NCBI GenBank assembly: GCA_964471755.1
Contig: CAYYJM010000128.1
Location: 1-17,106, forward strand
DNA length: 17,106 nt
From: CAYYJM01 sp964471755
Lineage (GTDB): Bacteria > Planctomycetota > Planctomycetia > Gemmatales > Gemmataceae
Reading direction: 5' to 3'
Shown: positions 7,021-14,550 of the stretch, in pieces
Position numbering within the stretch: the stretch's first letter is position 1
Layout: each line of letters begins with the position of its first letter
Position numbers and translations under genes: made by a program
The notes under the pieces: model-generated
What the model was told of the DNA's origin: nothing
What the model saw: only the letters and a program-made list of their open reading frames with translations
The model's database searches: none

Positions 7021-8301
7021 ATGCTCGACATCGCCATCCTTGATGGTGCCCGTACCCCGTTCGTCAAGGCGTTCGGCCCTCTGGCGAAGGTGCCGGCTCA
7101 CACTCTCGGTCGGATCGCTGCACGGGCCGCTCTCGATCGAGCTGGCATCCGACCCGACCAGGTCGATCAGACCGTGATCGGCAACGTCTCGACGCCGGCC
7201 GAGGCGACGAACATCGCCCGTGTGATCGCCGTTCAGGCTGGCGTGCCCCAGGATCGCATCGCTCATACTGTCGGCCGAAACTGCGCCTCGGGCCTGGAAG
7301 CGATCGTCACCGGGGCGCGCCTGCTCGCCGTCGGCGATGCCCGGATCGTCCTGGCCGGCGGAGCGGAATCCATGAGCCGGGTGCCGCTCCTGTACAACGA
7401 CGAGGCCGTCGAGCAGTTCACCCGGTTGCAGCGAGCGAAGGGATGGTGGAGCCGACTGAAGGCACTGCTCGGCTTCAGGCCCAGACACTTCAAGCCGATC
7501 GCCGCGTTGCAGCTTGGTCTGACCGACGCCCTGTCCGGCCTGATCATGGGCGACACGGCCGAGATCCTCGTCCGCGAATTCCACCTGAGCCGGCAGGAGC
7601 AGGACGAGTACGCCCTGTTGAGCCACCAGCGGGCGACGGCCGCTCAGAAGGACGGCAGCCTCGCCGAGGAGATCGTGCCCATCCCGGCTGACGTTGCCGG
7701 CCAGGAGATCCGCGAAGACATCGGCCCCCGACACAACCAGACGATGGAGGCCCTGGCGAAACTTCGGCCGGTCTTCCAGAAGGACGGCACGGTGACGGCC
7801 GGCAACTCATCGGCGATCACCGACGGCGCGGCGGCGGTCGTGCTGATGACCGGCGAGCAGGCCCGCGCGGAGGGACGCCGACCGCTCGGCTACCTGCGCG
7901 CGTACAACTGGGCCGCCCTCGAACCGGAGCGCATGGGCCTCGGTCCGGTCCACGCGACGGCGAAACTGCTCGACCAGGTGGGGATGCCACTCGCGGCCAT
8001 CGATCGTATCGAACTGAACGAGGCGTTCGCGGCGGTCGTACTGGCCAACGAGCGGGCCTTCCCCTCGGCGGAGTTCGCACGCAAGGAACTGGGCCGTGAG
8101 GCGGCGATCGGCACGCTGGACCGTGCGAAGATGAACGTCCACGGCGGAGCGATCGCCCTGGGCCATCCGGTCGGCGCGACGGGGGCCCGACTGGTGCTGA
8201 CGCTGCTGAAGGAGTTGCGTCGTCGCGGCCTGCGCTGGGGCCTGGCGACGCTCTGCATCGGCGGCGGCCAGGGCGGCGCGGCCCTGGTCGAAGCGGCGTG
8301 A
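7021..8301 (+). CDS. fadI: 3-ketoacyl-CoA thiolase / acetyl-CoA acyltransferase (FadI-like)
   Basis: Last step of each beta-oxidation round: cleaves 3-ketoacyl-CoA with CoA to acetyl-CoA and a shortened acyl-CoA. The 426 residues carry all the thiolase catalytic elements: nucleophile Cys88 (GRNCASG), NEAF (333-336), His382 (GHPVG) and Cys412 (CIGGGQGG). MGDTAE, the KLRPVFQKDGTVTAGNSS stretch and the LGREAAIG region resemble the FadI/HADHB branch, as does the length, larger than the ~390-residue FadA type. The start is ATG 7021, six bases after agagaggg; the same frame is open upstream through the hairpin repeats but that part is not protein-like. The stop lies 19 bases before the FadJ-like gene, so the two are co-transcribed and probably form one multienzyme complex. 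Confidence 0.93.
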   Translation: MLDIAILDGARTPFVKAFGPLAKVPAHTLGRIAARAALDRAGIRPDQVDQTVIGNVSTPAEATNIARVIAVQAGVPQDRIAHTVGRNCASGLEAIVTGARLLAVGDARIVLAGGAESMSRVPLLYNDEAVEQFTRLQRAKGWWSRLKALLGFRPRHFKPIAALQLGLTDALSGLIMGDTAEILVREFHLSRQEQDEYALLSHQRATAAQKDGSLAEEIVPIPADVAGQEIREDIGPRHNQTMEALAKLRPVFQKDGTVTAGNSSAITDGAAAVVLMTGEQARAEGRRPLGYLRAYNWAALEPERMGLGPVHATAKLLDQVGMPLAAIDRIELNEAFAAVVLANERAFPSAEFARKELGREAAIGTLDRAKMNVHGGAIALGHPVGATGARLVLTLLKELRRRGLRWGLATLCIGGGQGGAALVEAA

Positions 8302-8320
8302 CGAGAAGGGGGACTTCACG

Positions 8321-10495
8321 ATGGCGTTGTTCGAGGCCGAGACCCTGACCGTCGATAAGGACAGCGACGGCAGCGCCTTTCTCAAGCTCGACGTGCCCGG
8401 CCGCAGTGTCAACGTGATCACGCGGCAGGTGCTGCGCGATCTCGACGCCGCCCTGGCCCGGCTCGAGCAGGAGAAGACGCTGCCGGTGCTGACCATCCGC
8501 AGCGGCAAGAACACCGGCTTCCTGGCCGGGGCCGACCTGCGTGAGTTCCTCGACATCCGCGATGAGGAGGCCGCTCGCGAACTGTCGCGCCAGGGGCAGG
8601 CCCTGTTCGCTCGCCTGGCCGCTCTGCCTTGCCCGACCATCGCCGCCATCAGCGGGGCGTGTCTCGGTGGCGGCCTGGAACTGGTCCTCGCCTGCGACTA
8701 CCGCCTCGCCTTCGATCGACCCGGCACGCAACTCGGCTTCCCCGAGGTGCAGCTGGGCCTGCTACCGGCCTGGGGCGGCACTCAGCGTCTTCCACACGTC
8801 GCCGGCCTGGAACATGCCCTGGTCATGATCCTTTCCGGCAAGCGTCTGTCGGGCGTCGAGGCGTTCCGCTGGGGCCTGGCCGATGTCCTGGCTCGCACCG
8901 AAACGGAACTGCGTCTGAAGTATGCCGAACTGCAGAAGCGGGCCATTACCCAGGGTAAGCGTCAACTCACTCGTCCCGATCGCCGATCCTGGCGGCAGTG
9001 GTTCCTGGAGACGAACGCGGTCGGCAAGCGGACTCTGCTGCGAGCGACGGAACGCCGCTTGCAGGGCAGAGTGCCCGACGACATGCCAGCGCCCCACGAG
9101 GCGTTCGCGTCGATCGCCGTTGGCACGCTCGACGGCGTCGAGGCCGGCTTCCAGCGGGAACGCGAGGCGGCCGGCCATCTGGCGACGAGCGTGCCGTGTC
9201 GTCGGCTCATCGGTCTGTTCTTCGCGCGCGAGGCGGCCCAGAAAGTGCCGGCCGAGCTGGCCTCGGCGGACAATCAGGCCGTGCAGCGGGTCGGCATCGT
9301 CGGAGCCGGCGTCATGGGTGCCGGCATCGCCCAGTTGGCCGCCCTGCGCGGAGCCGAGGTCATCGTTCAGGAACGCGACGCCGAGGCGCTCGGGGCCGGC
9401 CTGGTTCGCATCCAGCAACTCTTCCAGAAGGCCATCGAACACGGCATCATCGCCCGGGACGAGGCGCTCCGGCGACTGGCCGCCATCAAGGGCGTCATTG
9501 ACTGGAAGGGCTTCGACTCCGTTCAGGTCGTCGTCGAGGCGGCCGTCGAGAACCTGGAGGTGAAGCGGCAACTCTTTCGCGAGCTGGAGACACGAACCCG
9601 GGCGGACTGCGTGCTGGCGACGAACACGTCGTCGCTGCGGGTCGCCGACGTGGCGGCGGCGGTATCACGGCCGGAGCGGGTCGCCGGGCTGCACTTCTTC
9701 AATCCCGTCCACAAGATGCCGCTCGTCGAGGTGATCCACACATCGACGACGAGCAACGCCAGCCTGGCCCGGCTGATGAGCTGGAGCATCGCCCTGGGCA
9801 AGACGCCGATCCGCGTCAAGGACAGTCCCGGCTTCGTCGTCAATCGCATTCTCATGCCGTACCTGAACGAGGCGGTTCTGCTCGTCCGCGAGGGGCTCGA
9901 CATCGCCCTGATCGACGCCGAGATGCGCCGCTTCGGCATGCCGATGGGGCCGCTGGAACTGCTCGACACGGTCGGCCTCGACGTGGCCGAGGCGGTCGCC
10001 CGGTCGATGCTACCGATTCTCGGTGAGCGCATTCCGCCGTCGGATGCGTTCGAGCAACTGCGTGCCAACGGCTGGCTCGGGCAGAAGTCGGGCAAGGGCT
10101 TCTACGTCCACGGCAAGAAGCCGAAGCCGAACCACCTGGCCGAGAACCTGCTGCGTCAGGGCCAGCCGGCCAGCTCGCTGGCGAGCCTGTCGCTGGAGGC
10201 TCGTCGAGCCGACGCCCGAGAGCGGCTCGTGCTGCTCATGGTCAACGAGGCGGCCCGCTGCGTCGGCGAAGGGCTGACCGTTTCGCCCGAGGACGTGGAC
10301 CTTGCGATGGTCCTGGGCACCGGCTGGGCTCCGCACCGCGGCGGGCCGCTGCACCATGCCGACGACACGGGCCTGCCTCAGGCGGTCGAGAAACTGCGCG
10401 TCCTGGCCGGACGACTCGGGCCACGCTTCGAGCCGTGCGCGGACCTGGTCCTGCACGCGGAGGAGCGCCGACGTTTCACCCGCGATCGGCCGTGA
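8321..10495 (+). CDS. fadJ: Multifunctional enoyl-CoA hydratase / 3-hydroxyacyl-CoA dehydrogenase (FadJ/FadB-like)
   Basis: Fusion enzyme catalysing hydration of 2-enoyl-CoA and NAD-dependent oxidation of 3-hydroxyacyl-CoA. The N-terminal crotonase domain has the oxyanion-hole segment FLAGADL (67-73) and SGACLGGGLEL, with Glu120 and Glu142 (GFPEVQLGL) at the positions of the two catalytic glutamates of E. coli FadB. The dehydrogenase domain begins near residue 322 with the NAD loop GAGVMG (328-333); HFFNPVHKMPLVEVI gives catalytic His464, and KDSPGFVVNRIL follows. The 724-residue length matches FadB (729) and FadJ (714). The start ATG follows gagaaggggg by about seven bases. I use fadJ because the partner thiolase is FadI-like; fadB is an equally fair functional label. 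No acyl-CoA dehydrogenase gene is in the cluster, so the first oxidation step must be encoded elsewhere. Confidence 0.94.
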   Translation: MALFEAETLTVDKDSDGSAFLKLDVPGRSVNVITRQVLRDLDAALARLEQEKTLPVLTIRSGKNTGFLAGADLREFLDIRDEEAARELSRQGQALFARLAALPCPTIAAISGACLGGGLELVLACDYRLAFDRPGTQLGFPEVQLGLLPAWGGTQRLPHVAGLEHALVMILSGKRLSGVEAFRWGLADVLARTETELRLKYAELQKRAITQGKRQLTRPDRRSWRQWFLETNAVGKRTLLRATERRLQGRVPDDMPAPHEAFASIAVGTLDGVEAGFQREREAAGHLATSVPCRRLIGLFFAREAAQKVPAELASADNQAVQRVGIVGAGVMGAGIAQLAALRGAEVIVQERDAEALGAGLVRIQQLFQKAIEHGIIARDEALRRLAAIKGVIDWKGFDSVQVVVEAAVENLEVKRQLFRELETRTRADCVLATNTSSLRVADVAAAVSRPERVAGLHFFNPVHKMPLVEVIHTSTTSNASLARLMSWSIALGKTPIRVKDSPGFVVNRILMPYLNEAVLLVREGLDIALIDAEMRRFGMPMGPLELLDTVGLDVAEAVARSMLPILGERIPPSDAFEQLRANGWLGQKSGKGFYVHGKKPKPNHLAENLLRQGQPASSLASLSLEARRADARERLVLLMVNEAARCVGEGLTVSPEDVDLAMVLGTGWAPHRGGPLHHADDTGLPQAVEKLRVLAGRLGPRFEPCADLVLHAEERRRFTRDRP

Positions 10496-10517
10496 CAAGG
10501 CGCGTACGCCAATCTGC

Positions 10518-10546
10518 TTGTCGCGGAGGCACCTCGTCGGCATACT
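10518..10546 (+). promoter_or_regulatory. Candidate promoter of the RidA-family gene
   Basis: TTGTCG (10518-10523) and CATACT (10541-10546) lie 17 bases apart in the 91-base gap after the FadJ-like gene. The -35 hexamer and spacing are the same as in the candidate fad promoter. A start near 10553 would leave a leader of about 34 bases. Confidence 0.35.
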
Positions 10547-10586
10547 ACCGGGGTAACCACGAATCACCCCAAGGAGTTCGACGCCG

Positions 10587-11057
10587 ATGTCCTCTCCCGA
10601 AAAGCGCCTTCAGGAACTGCACCTGACCTTGCCGACCGCGCCGACGCCGGTGGCGAAATACAGGACCGCGGTCCTGGTCGGCAACCTGCTCTACGTGTCC
10701 GGTCATGGTCCGGGCAAGATTTCCGAGAAGACGCCGATGACCGGCCGACTCGGCGACGATCTGAAGACCGAGCAGGGGCAGGAATGTGCCCGGGCCGTCG
10801 GTCTGAACATCCTGGCCACGGTCAAGAAGACGCTCGGCTCGCTCGACAAGGTCAAGCGCCTGGTCAAGACCCTGGGCATGGTCAATGCGACGCCGGCGTT
10901 CACCGAACACCCGAAGGTGATCAACGGTTTCTCGGAATTGATGGCCGAGGTCTTCGGGGAAGAGGCCGGCGTCGGCGCACGCAGCGCCGTCGGCATGGGC
11001 TCGCTGCCGGGGAACATCCCCGTCGAGATCGAGTGCATCTTCGAGGTGACGGTCTGA
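10587..11057 (+). CDS. RidA family protein (YjgF/YER057c/UK114)
   Basis: A 156-residue member of the RidA superfamily. Archetypal RidA hydrolyses reactive enamine/imine intermediates released by PLP enzymes and acts as a cytoplasmic trimer. Recognisable parts are GNLLYVSGHGP near residues 32-42, the central LGSLDKVKRLVKTLGMVNATP, the HPKVINGFSELMAEVFGE stretch and the closing GARSAVGMGSLPGNIPVEIE. Arg132 in ARSAVG aligns with the arginine that RidA uses to hold the substrate carboxylate, so deaminase activity is plausible. The longer N-terminus and VINGFSELM pattern place it in the subgroup often labelled chorismate-mutase-like/UK114-like rather than true RidA. AAGGAG (10571-10576) lies ten bases before the ATG. 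It has its own candidate promoter, so a link to the upstream beta-oxidation genes is uncertain. Confidence 0.92.
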   Translation: MSSPEKRLQELHLTLPTAPTPVAKYRTAVLVGNLLYVSGHGPGKISEKTPMTGRLGDDLKTEQGQECARAVGLNILATVKKTLGSLDKVKRLVKTLGMVNATPAFTEHPKVINGFSELMAEVFGEEAGVGARSAVGMGSLPGNIPVEIECIFEVTV

Positions 11058-11067
11058 TCAAGCAAGT

Positions 11068-11110
11068 CCCGCCCGCACTGGCACCTACGGGAGAGCCAAC
11101 TGCGGGCGGG
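11068..11110. terminator. Hairpin between convergent genes, probable terminator
   Basis: CCCGCCCGCA (11068-11077) pairs perfectly with TGCGGGCGGG (11101-11110); a second short stem TGGC/GCCA (11079-11082 / 11095-11098) continues inside after a small internal loop. It begins 10 bases past the RidA stop, and its right arm lies within the last codons of the opposing gene. There is no U-tract. Position between convergent genes supports a terminator role. Confidence 0.5.
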
Positions 11111-11492
11111 GGAGCAGGAGCGGCAGACCGCCGAAGGTGTCGTCCTCGCGAAACTGCACCCTCGCGCCCAGAAAGTGAGCCAGGAGTCGAGCACGCTGGT
11201 CCGCCTCATCCACGACGAAGATCACGACCGGAGGCGGCTTCACCAGACGCAGCTTGGCCCCGGTCAGCCAGCCGCTCTCGCAGGGGAGATCCGGTTGCAG
11301 GACGACCATTCGGCTGCGCCGCTCATGGACCAGGGAACGACCGTTCGGCCCGTTGTCGGCCCGATCGACGAGCCAGCCGTGTTCCCGAAAGTGTGATTCC
11401 AGAAGCTGACCGAAGTCGTTGTTCAAACCGATCAGAACGACCGAGCGACGAGTGGAGACACCACCGGGCAGCATCTCATCGGGCGTACTCAT
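11085..11492 (-). CDS. Degenerate response-regulator receiver domain protein (pseudo-receiver)
   Basis: A 135-residue protein whose layout follows a CheY-like receiver: strand 1 SVVLIGLNNDFGQLLESHF, strand 3 MVVLQPDLPCESGW, strand 4 PPPVVIFVVDEADQRARLL and a GA step before strand 5. The functional residues seem absent. The acidic pair expected around residues 22-24 is Gly-Leu-Asn; aligning the ESGW turn with the usual sGW puts Gln66 where the phospho-acceptor Asp belongs (Asp68 is two residues late); and the Lys region after strand 5 reads QFRED. No output domain follows. I start at ATG 11492, which has GGAAGGAG just upstream; an open extension to 11912 runs antisense into the next gene and is not protein-like. 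The receiver match is from pattern only and moderately sure; phosphorylation looks unlikely. Confidence 0.7.
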   Translation of the reverse strand: MSTPDEMLPGGVSTRRSVVLIGLNNDFGQLLESHFREHGWLVDRADNGPNGRSLVHERRSRMVVLQPDLPCESGWLTGAKLRLVKPPPVVIFVVDEADQRARLLAHFLGARVQFREDDTFGGLPLLLPRPQLALP

Positions 11493-11592
11493 GGGCACTC
11501 CTTCCCAGGTGAAGGTGTGGGAACCCCAGTCCCTCGGGATGACCGCGGCCGATGGACGTCCTGACGGCGCGGTCGGCACCATCCTTATCTGT

Positions 11593-11620
11593 ATTCTACC
11601 ATGACCGGGATTCACCCCAA
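11593..11620 (-). promoter_or_regulatory. Weak candidate promoter of the pseudo-receiver gene
   Basis: On the minus strand TTGGGG (11620-11615) and TAGAAT (11598-11593) are 16 bases apart, about 100 bases upstream of the ATG at 11492. The -10 is good and the -35 poor. It lies back to back with the cupin promoter. Confidence 0.25.
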
Positions 11621-11656
11621 GCGGGGACCATGATATTTCGGGCGAAAAGTTTCTCC

Positions 11657-11684
11657 TTGCCAGCCTCTGTGGCTGCGGTATAAG
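11657..11684 (+). promoter_or_regulatory. Candidate promoter of the ManA-like cupin gene
   Basis: TTGCCA (11657-11662) and TATAAG (11679-11684) are separated by 16 bases. Transcription would begin near 11691, leaving a leader of about 80 bases before ATG 11770. It is the best -10 match in the window. Confidence 0.5.
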
Positions 11685-11769
11685 TACGCCCGGACACCTG
11701 GCGAGAATGAGATCGTCGCGTCGGGGCCGGCTCGAATCGGCCAACTCGAACGCGCAGGAGCTTTGCAGC

Positions 11770-13014
11770 ATGACAGTTACCGCGAAGGTCGATGCCAACA
11801 TCGTGAAGAAGGTCCTGGAAGCCGGCGAGGGCCTCCTGCGTCTGGCCCCGACCTGGGTGCCGCGCTCGTTCCTCATGCCGGGTCGGCGCATCAAGCTGGC
11901 CCCGCAGGACATTTACGCTCTGGGAGCCCATCGCGGCGGCATCGACGAACGCTGGTTCGCCTCGACGACGCCGGCCGCCAACGAGAACCGCCAGGAGGAC
12001 GAGGGCTTCAGCTACGTCGTCCACGGCGGCCAGCGTGTCTTCACCCTCGCCGACGCCGTCGGCCTCCAGGGGGCCGCCCTGGTCGGCAAGCCGATCTGGG
12101 ATCGGTATCAGCGCTGGCCGGTCTACAGCAAGTTCTTCGACAACCTCGGCCCGATTCCGCATCACATGCACCAGTCCGACGAGCAGGCGGCGAAGGTCGG
12201 TCAGCAGGGCAAGCCGGAGTCGTACTACTTCCCGCCGCAGCTGAACAATCTCGGCAACAACTTCCCCTACACGTTCTTCGGCCTGGAACCGGGCACGACG
12301 AAGGACGACATCATCAACTGCCTGCGTCGCTGGAACGAGGGCGACAACGGCATCCTGAACTACTCCAAGGCGTACCGACTGCAACCGGGCACCGGCTGGC
12401 TCGTGCCGCCGTGCGTGCTGCACGCGCCGGGATCGCTGGTCACCTACGAGCCGCAGTGGGGCTCCGACGTCTTCGGCATGTACCAGTCGATGGTCGAGGG
12501 CCGCGTCGTGCCGTGGTCGCTCCTGGTCAAGGACATGCCGAAGGAGAAGCACAACGACCTGGAGTTCATCGTCGAGCAACTCGACTGGGCCGGCAACGTC
12601 GATCCGAACTTCAAGGACAACCACTACCTGGAGCCGATCCCGGTCGCCGACACGACGAGCGAGGGCTACGTCGATCGCTGGATCGTCTACGGCACCGTCC
12701 ACGGCAAGCAGCTCTTCTCGGCCAAGGAACTGACGATCAACCCGGGCGTCAAGGTGACGATCAAGGACAACGGCGCGTACGGGCTCATCACCGTCCAGGG
12801 CTCGGGGAAGATGGGCAAGTTCCCGTTGCAGACGCCGGCGATGATCCGCTACGGCGAACTGACCGACGACGAGGTGTTCGTGACGCACGACGCCGCCCGG
12901 GGTGGTGTGGTGTTCGAGAACACGGGGCTGGAGCCGCTGGTCACGCTGCGGTACTTCGGGCCGGACGTCAACCCCGACGCGCCGAGCGTGGGCGATCACA
13001 AGAAGCGGAAGTGA
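11770..13014 (+). CDS. Class I mannose-6-phosphate isomerase-like cupin protein
   Basis: A 414-residue protein with the architecture of type I phosphomannose isomerases, zinc enzymes that interconvert mannose-6-P and fructose-6-P. The likely metal-site residues match ManA in order and spacing: IPHHMHQ (His132/His134, compare QVHP in ManA), GKPESYY (Glu150, compare GKTECWY) and VLHAPGSLVTYE (His218 with Glu227, compare the GTVHA...E segment). A second beta-rich cupin half follows (about 295-400). The start ATG 11770 has AGGAG (11756-11760) nine bases upstream; the 21 open codons before it look non-coding. Overall similarity to true ManA seems distant, so the substrate may be another aldose or a sugar acid. 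It opens a plus-strand series with a membrane protein, a TIM-barrel isomerase and an epimerase, which fits sugar metabolism. Confidence 0.75.
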   Translation: MTVTAKVDANIVKKVLEAGEGLLRLAPTWVPRSFLMPGRRIKLAPQDIYALGAHRGGIDERWFASTTPAANENRQEDEGFSYVVHGGQRVFTLADAVGLQGAALVGKPIWDRYQRWPVYSKFFDNLGPIPHHMHQSDEQAAKVGQQGKPESYYFPPQLNNLGNNFPYTFFGLEPGTTKDDIINCLRRWNEGDNGILNYSKAYRLQPGTGWLVPPCVLHAPGSLVTYEPQWGSDVFGMYQSMVEGRVVPWSLLVKDMPKEKHNDLEFIVEQLDWAGNVDPNFKDNHYLEPIPVADTTSEGYVDRWIVYGTVHGKQLFSAKELTINPGVKVTIKDNGAYGLITVQGSGKMGKFPLQTPAMIRYGELTDDEVFVTHDAARGGVVFENTGLEPLVTLRYFGPDVNPDAPSVGDHKKRK

Positions 13015-13042
13015 CCGTTTCCGAGCGCAGGAGGGAAGTTCG

Positions 13043-13492
13043 ATGTTGTATGTCGGCACGAGATTGTACGGCAAGGTCGATCACGTGCCGGGGCTGTTCT
13101 TCGTGGCGACCTCCTTCGGACACGTCAACTTCCTGCCGATCTTTCCGCAGGACAGTTTTCTCTGTCTGGATGATGGGCAGGGGCGAAATATCCTGATTCC
13201 GATGAGCCTGAAATCGGTGTTGCTCGCGTGGCTGCGGGCGATCGGATTTGTCGGCGGATCGTTCGCCGCCGTCGGTGGGGCGGCGGACGGGCTAACCCTG
13301 GTGTTCGTCCTGGGGCTGGTCACGCTCGCCTTGACTGTGGCGAGTTACTGGATCTTCCAGGCCGGCCGGCAGCGGGCGGCCGCCCTGGCGGAGGCAGCCA
13401 AGCTCGACCCGACTTTTGTCCACGATCATTTCGACCGAATCGAGGGCCGCAAAGGACCGCGATCGTCTGGGCCCGTGACATTCAAACGCTGA
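13043..13492 (+). CDS. Small conserved membrane protein, function unknown
   Basis: A 149-residue protein. Residues 1-50 form a soluble-looking segment with the pattern LYGKVDHVPGLFFVATSFGHVNFLPIFPQDSFL, which I recall from small membrane proteins of planctomycetes and some other organisms, without known function. Two hydrophobic helices follow (about 58-80 and 86-106), then a charged C-terminal tail (AEAAKLDPTFVHDHFDRIEG) probably facing the cytoplasm. The start at 13043 is fixed by AGGAGGG (13029-13035) seven bases upstream. It lies 28 bases after the ManA-like gene and 28 bases before the TIM-barrel gene, so the three are almost certainly one operon. No catalytic motif is visible. Confidence 0.8.
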   Translation: MLYVGTRLYGKVDHVPGLFFVATSFGHVNFLPIFPQDSFLCLDDGQGRNILIPMSLKSVLLAWLRAIGFVGGSFAAVGGAADGLTLVFVLGLVTLALTVASYWIFQAGRQRAAALAEAAKLDPTFVHDHFDRIEGRKGPRSSGPVTFKR

Positions 13493-13520
13493 AACAATCG
13501 ACACCTGGGAGCGAACTATC

Positions 13521-14450
13521 ATGGCTAAAAAGAAACTCTCCATCGGCTCGTGGGCCTACATCTTCAACCAGACCGTTCCCACGAACGACTTCCACGAGGT
13601 GCTGCACAAGCTGCACCACCTCGGCTACGAGGGCGTCGAGCTGGGCAGCTTTGGCCTCCATCCGACGCCCGTCTCGCATCCGACCAAGGCCGACCGGGCC
13701 AGGCTCAAGAAGGAAGTCGCCGACCACGGCCTGGAGTTCTCCGGCATCGCCATCGATCTGTGGAGCTTCAAACGGCCCGGGCCGTCGATCCTCGACGAGA
13801 ACCCGGTGCCGTACGTCGCCGCGTTCCTCGGCTTCGCGGCCTTCGCCGGCGATCTGGGCATCAAGACCATCCGCGTCGATAGCGTCGAGCCGCCGGACTT
13901 CTTCACGACGACCGGCAAGGACCTGCCCTACGAGCAGGGCGTCGAACGGATCGTCAAGGTCTGGGACAAGTGCAGCAAGATCGCGGCCGACTTCGGCATG
14001 AACGTCTGCTTCGAGTTCGAGCCGGGCTTCCTGTTCAACAAGCCGTCGGAGGTGCTGCGCATCGTCGATGGCGTCAAGGGCCTGGGCAACGCGAACTTCG
14101 GCGTCCTCTACGACACCTGCCACGCGCACATGTGCGCGGTTCAGGCGGCGAACCAGCCCGGTCAGAAGGAGACGCTGCCCGGCGGTGAGCTGGAGTTCCT
14201 CCAGAAACTCAAGGGCAAGATCACCCACGTGCATCTGATCGACTCCNNNNNNNNNNACAACACGAGTACGCACAATCCGTTCGGCACCGGCAAGCTGAAC
14301 TTCGATCAGCTGACACCGGAACTGCTCGCCTGCGGCGTGCCGAACGACTGGTGGTGCGTGGACCTCTGCTTCTGGCCGGACGCCTGGGAGGTGACGGCGC
14401 AGTCGAAGACGTACCTCGACGCGCTGCGGCGCAAGTTCAGCGTGGCGTGA
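13521..14450 (+). CDS. Sugar phosphate isomerase/epimerase (xylose-isomerase-like TIM barrel), contains sequence gap
   Basis: Member of the AP-endonuclease-2/xylose-isomerase-like TIM-barrel superfamily, which includes inosose dehydratases and sugar epimerases. Residues in metal-binding positions are visible: FEFEPG (Glu165/Glu167), LYDTCHAHM (Asp198, His201, His203) and HVHLIDS (His236, His238). After the gap, STHNPFGTGKLNFDQL and WWCVDLCFWPDAWE continue the barrel. Ten N bases (14247-14256) follow codon 242. The frame is retained across them, but only if the true gap is 10 bases or differs from that by a multiple of 3. As written the protein is 309 residues, normal for the family. The start ATG follows tgggagcga. 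It is the third gene of the probable ManA-like operon. Family is secure; the substrate is not known. Confidence 0.9.
   Translation: MAKKKLSIGSWAYIFNQTVPTNDFHEVLHKLHHLGYEGVELGSFGLHPTPVSHPTKADRARLKKEVADHGLEFSGIAIDLWSFKRPGPSILDENPVPYVAAFLGFAAFAGDLGIKTIRVDSVEPPDFFTTTGKDLPYEQGVERIVKVWDKCSKIAADFGMNVCFEFEPGFLFNKPSEVLRIVDGVKGLGNANFGVLYDTCHAHMCAVQAANQPGQKETLPGGELEFLQKLKGKITHVHLIDSXXXXNTSTHNPFGTGKLNFDQLTPELLACGVPNDWWCVDLCFWPDAWEVTAQSKTYLDALRRKFSVA
14247..14256. other. Run of 10 N (assembly gap or unresolved bases)
   Basis: Ten consecutive N inside the TIM-barrel gene. The partial codon at the right edge is nAC, which allows only Asn, Asp, His or Tyr. The round number suggests a filler whose true length is unknown. 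Confidence 0.99.
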
Positions 14451-14455
14451 CCGCT

Positions 14456-14529
14456 GGCGAGCGGCGCGGCGTCAGCCCGCCTGTTCTTACCCGGAAAACC
14501 ACCGGCGGGCTGACGCCGCGCCGCTCGCC
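14456..14529. repeat. Perfect 26-bp inverted repeat
   Basis: The arms 14456-14481 and 14504-14529 are perfect reverse complements, starting GGCGAGCGGCG and ending CGCCGCTCGCC, around a 22-base loop. It starts five bases after the TIM-barrel stop and ends 21 bases before the epimerase ATG. It may terminate or attenuate transcription between the two genes, or be a copy of a dispersed repeat. There is no U-tract. It shares its terminal GGCGAGC with the repeat at 6867-6988. Confidence 0.9.
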
Positions 14530-14550
14530 TGAACATGGAAAGGACTCCTC

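Noticed and set aside
5831..7734. Long minus-strand frames opposite the ligase and thiolase genes
   Set aside because: They run through the hairpin repeats and across two real genes, and show no recognisable domain.
11596..13074. 492-residue minus-strand open frame opposite the ManA-like gene
   Set aside because: It is the Arg/Val/Asp-rich mirror of a well-supported gene with recognisable metal ligands, and it has no motif of its own.
11763..13196. 477-residue plus-strand frame overlapping the ManA-like gene
   Set aside because: Low-complexity Arg/Gly/Gln-rich translation typical of an alternative frame in high-GC DNA; it crosses the start of the next real gene.
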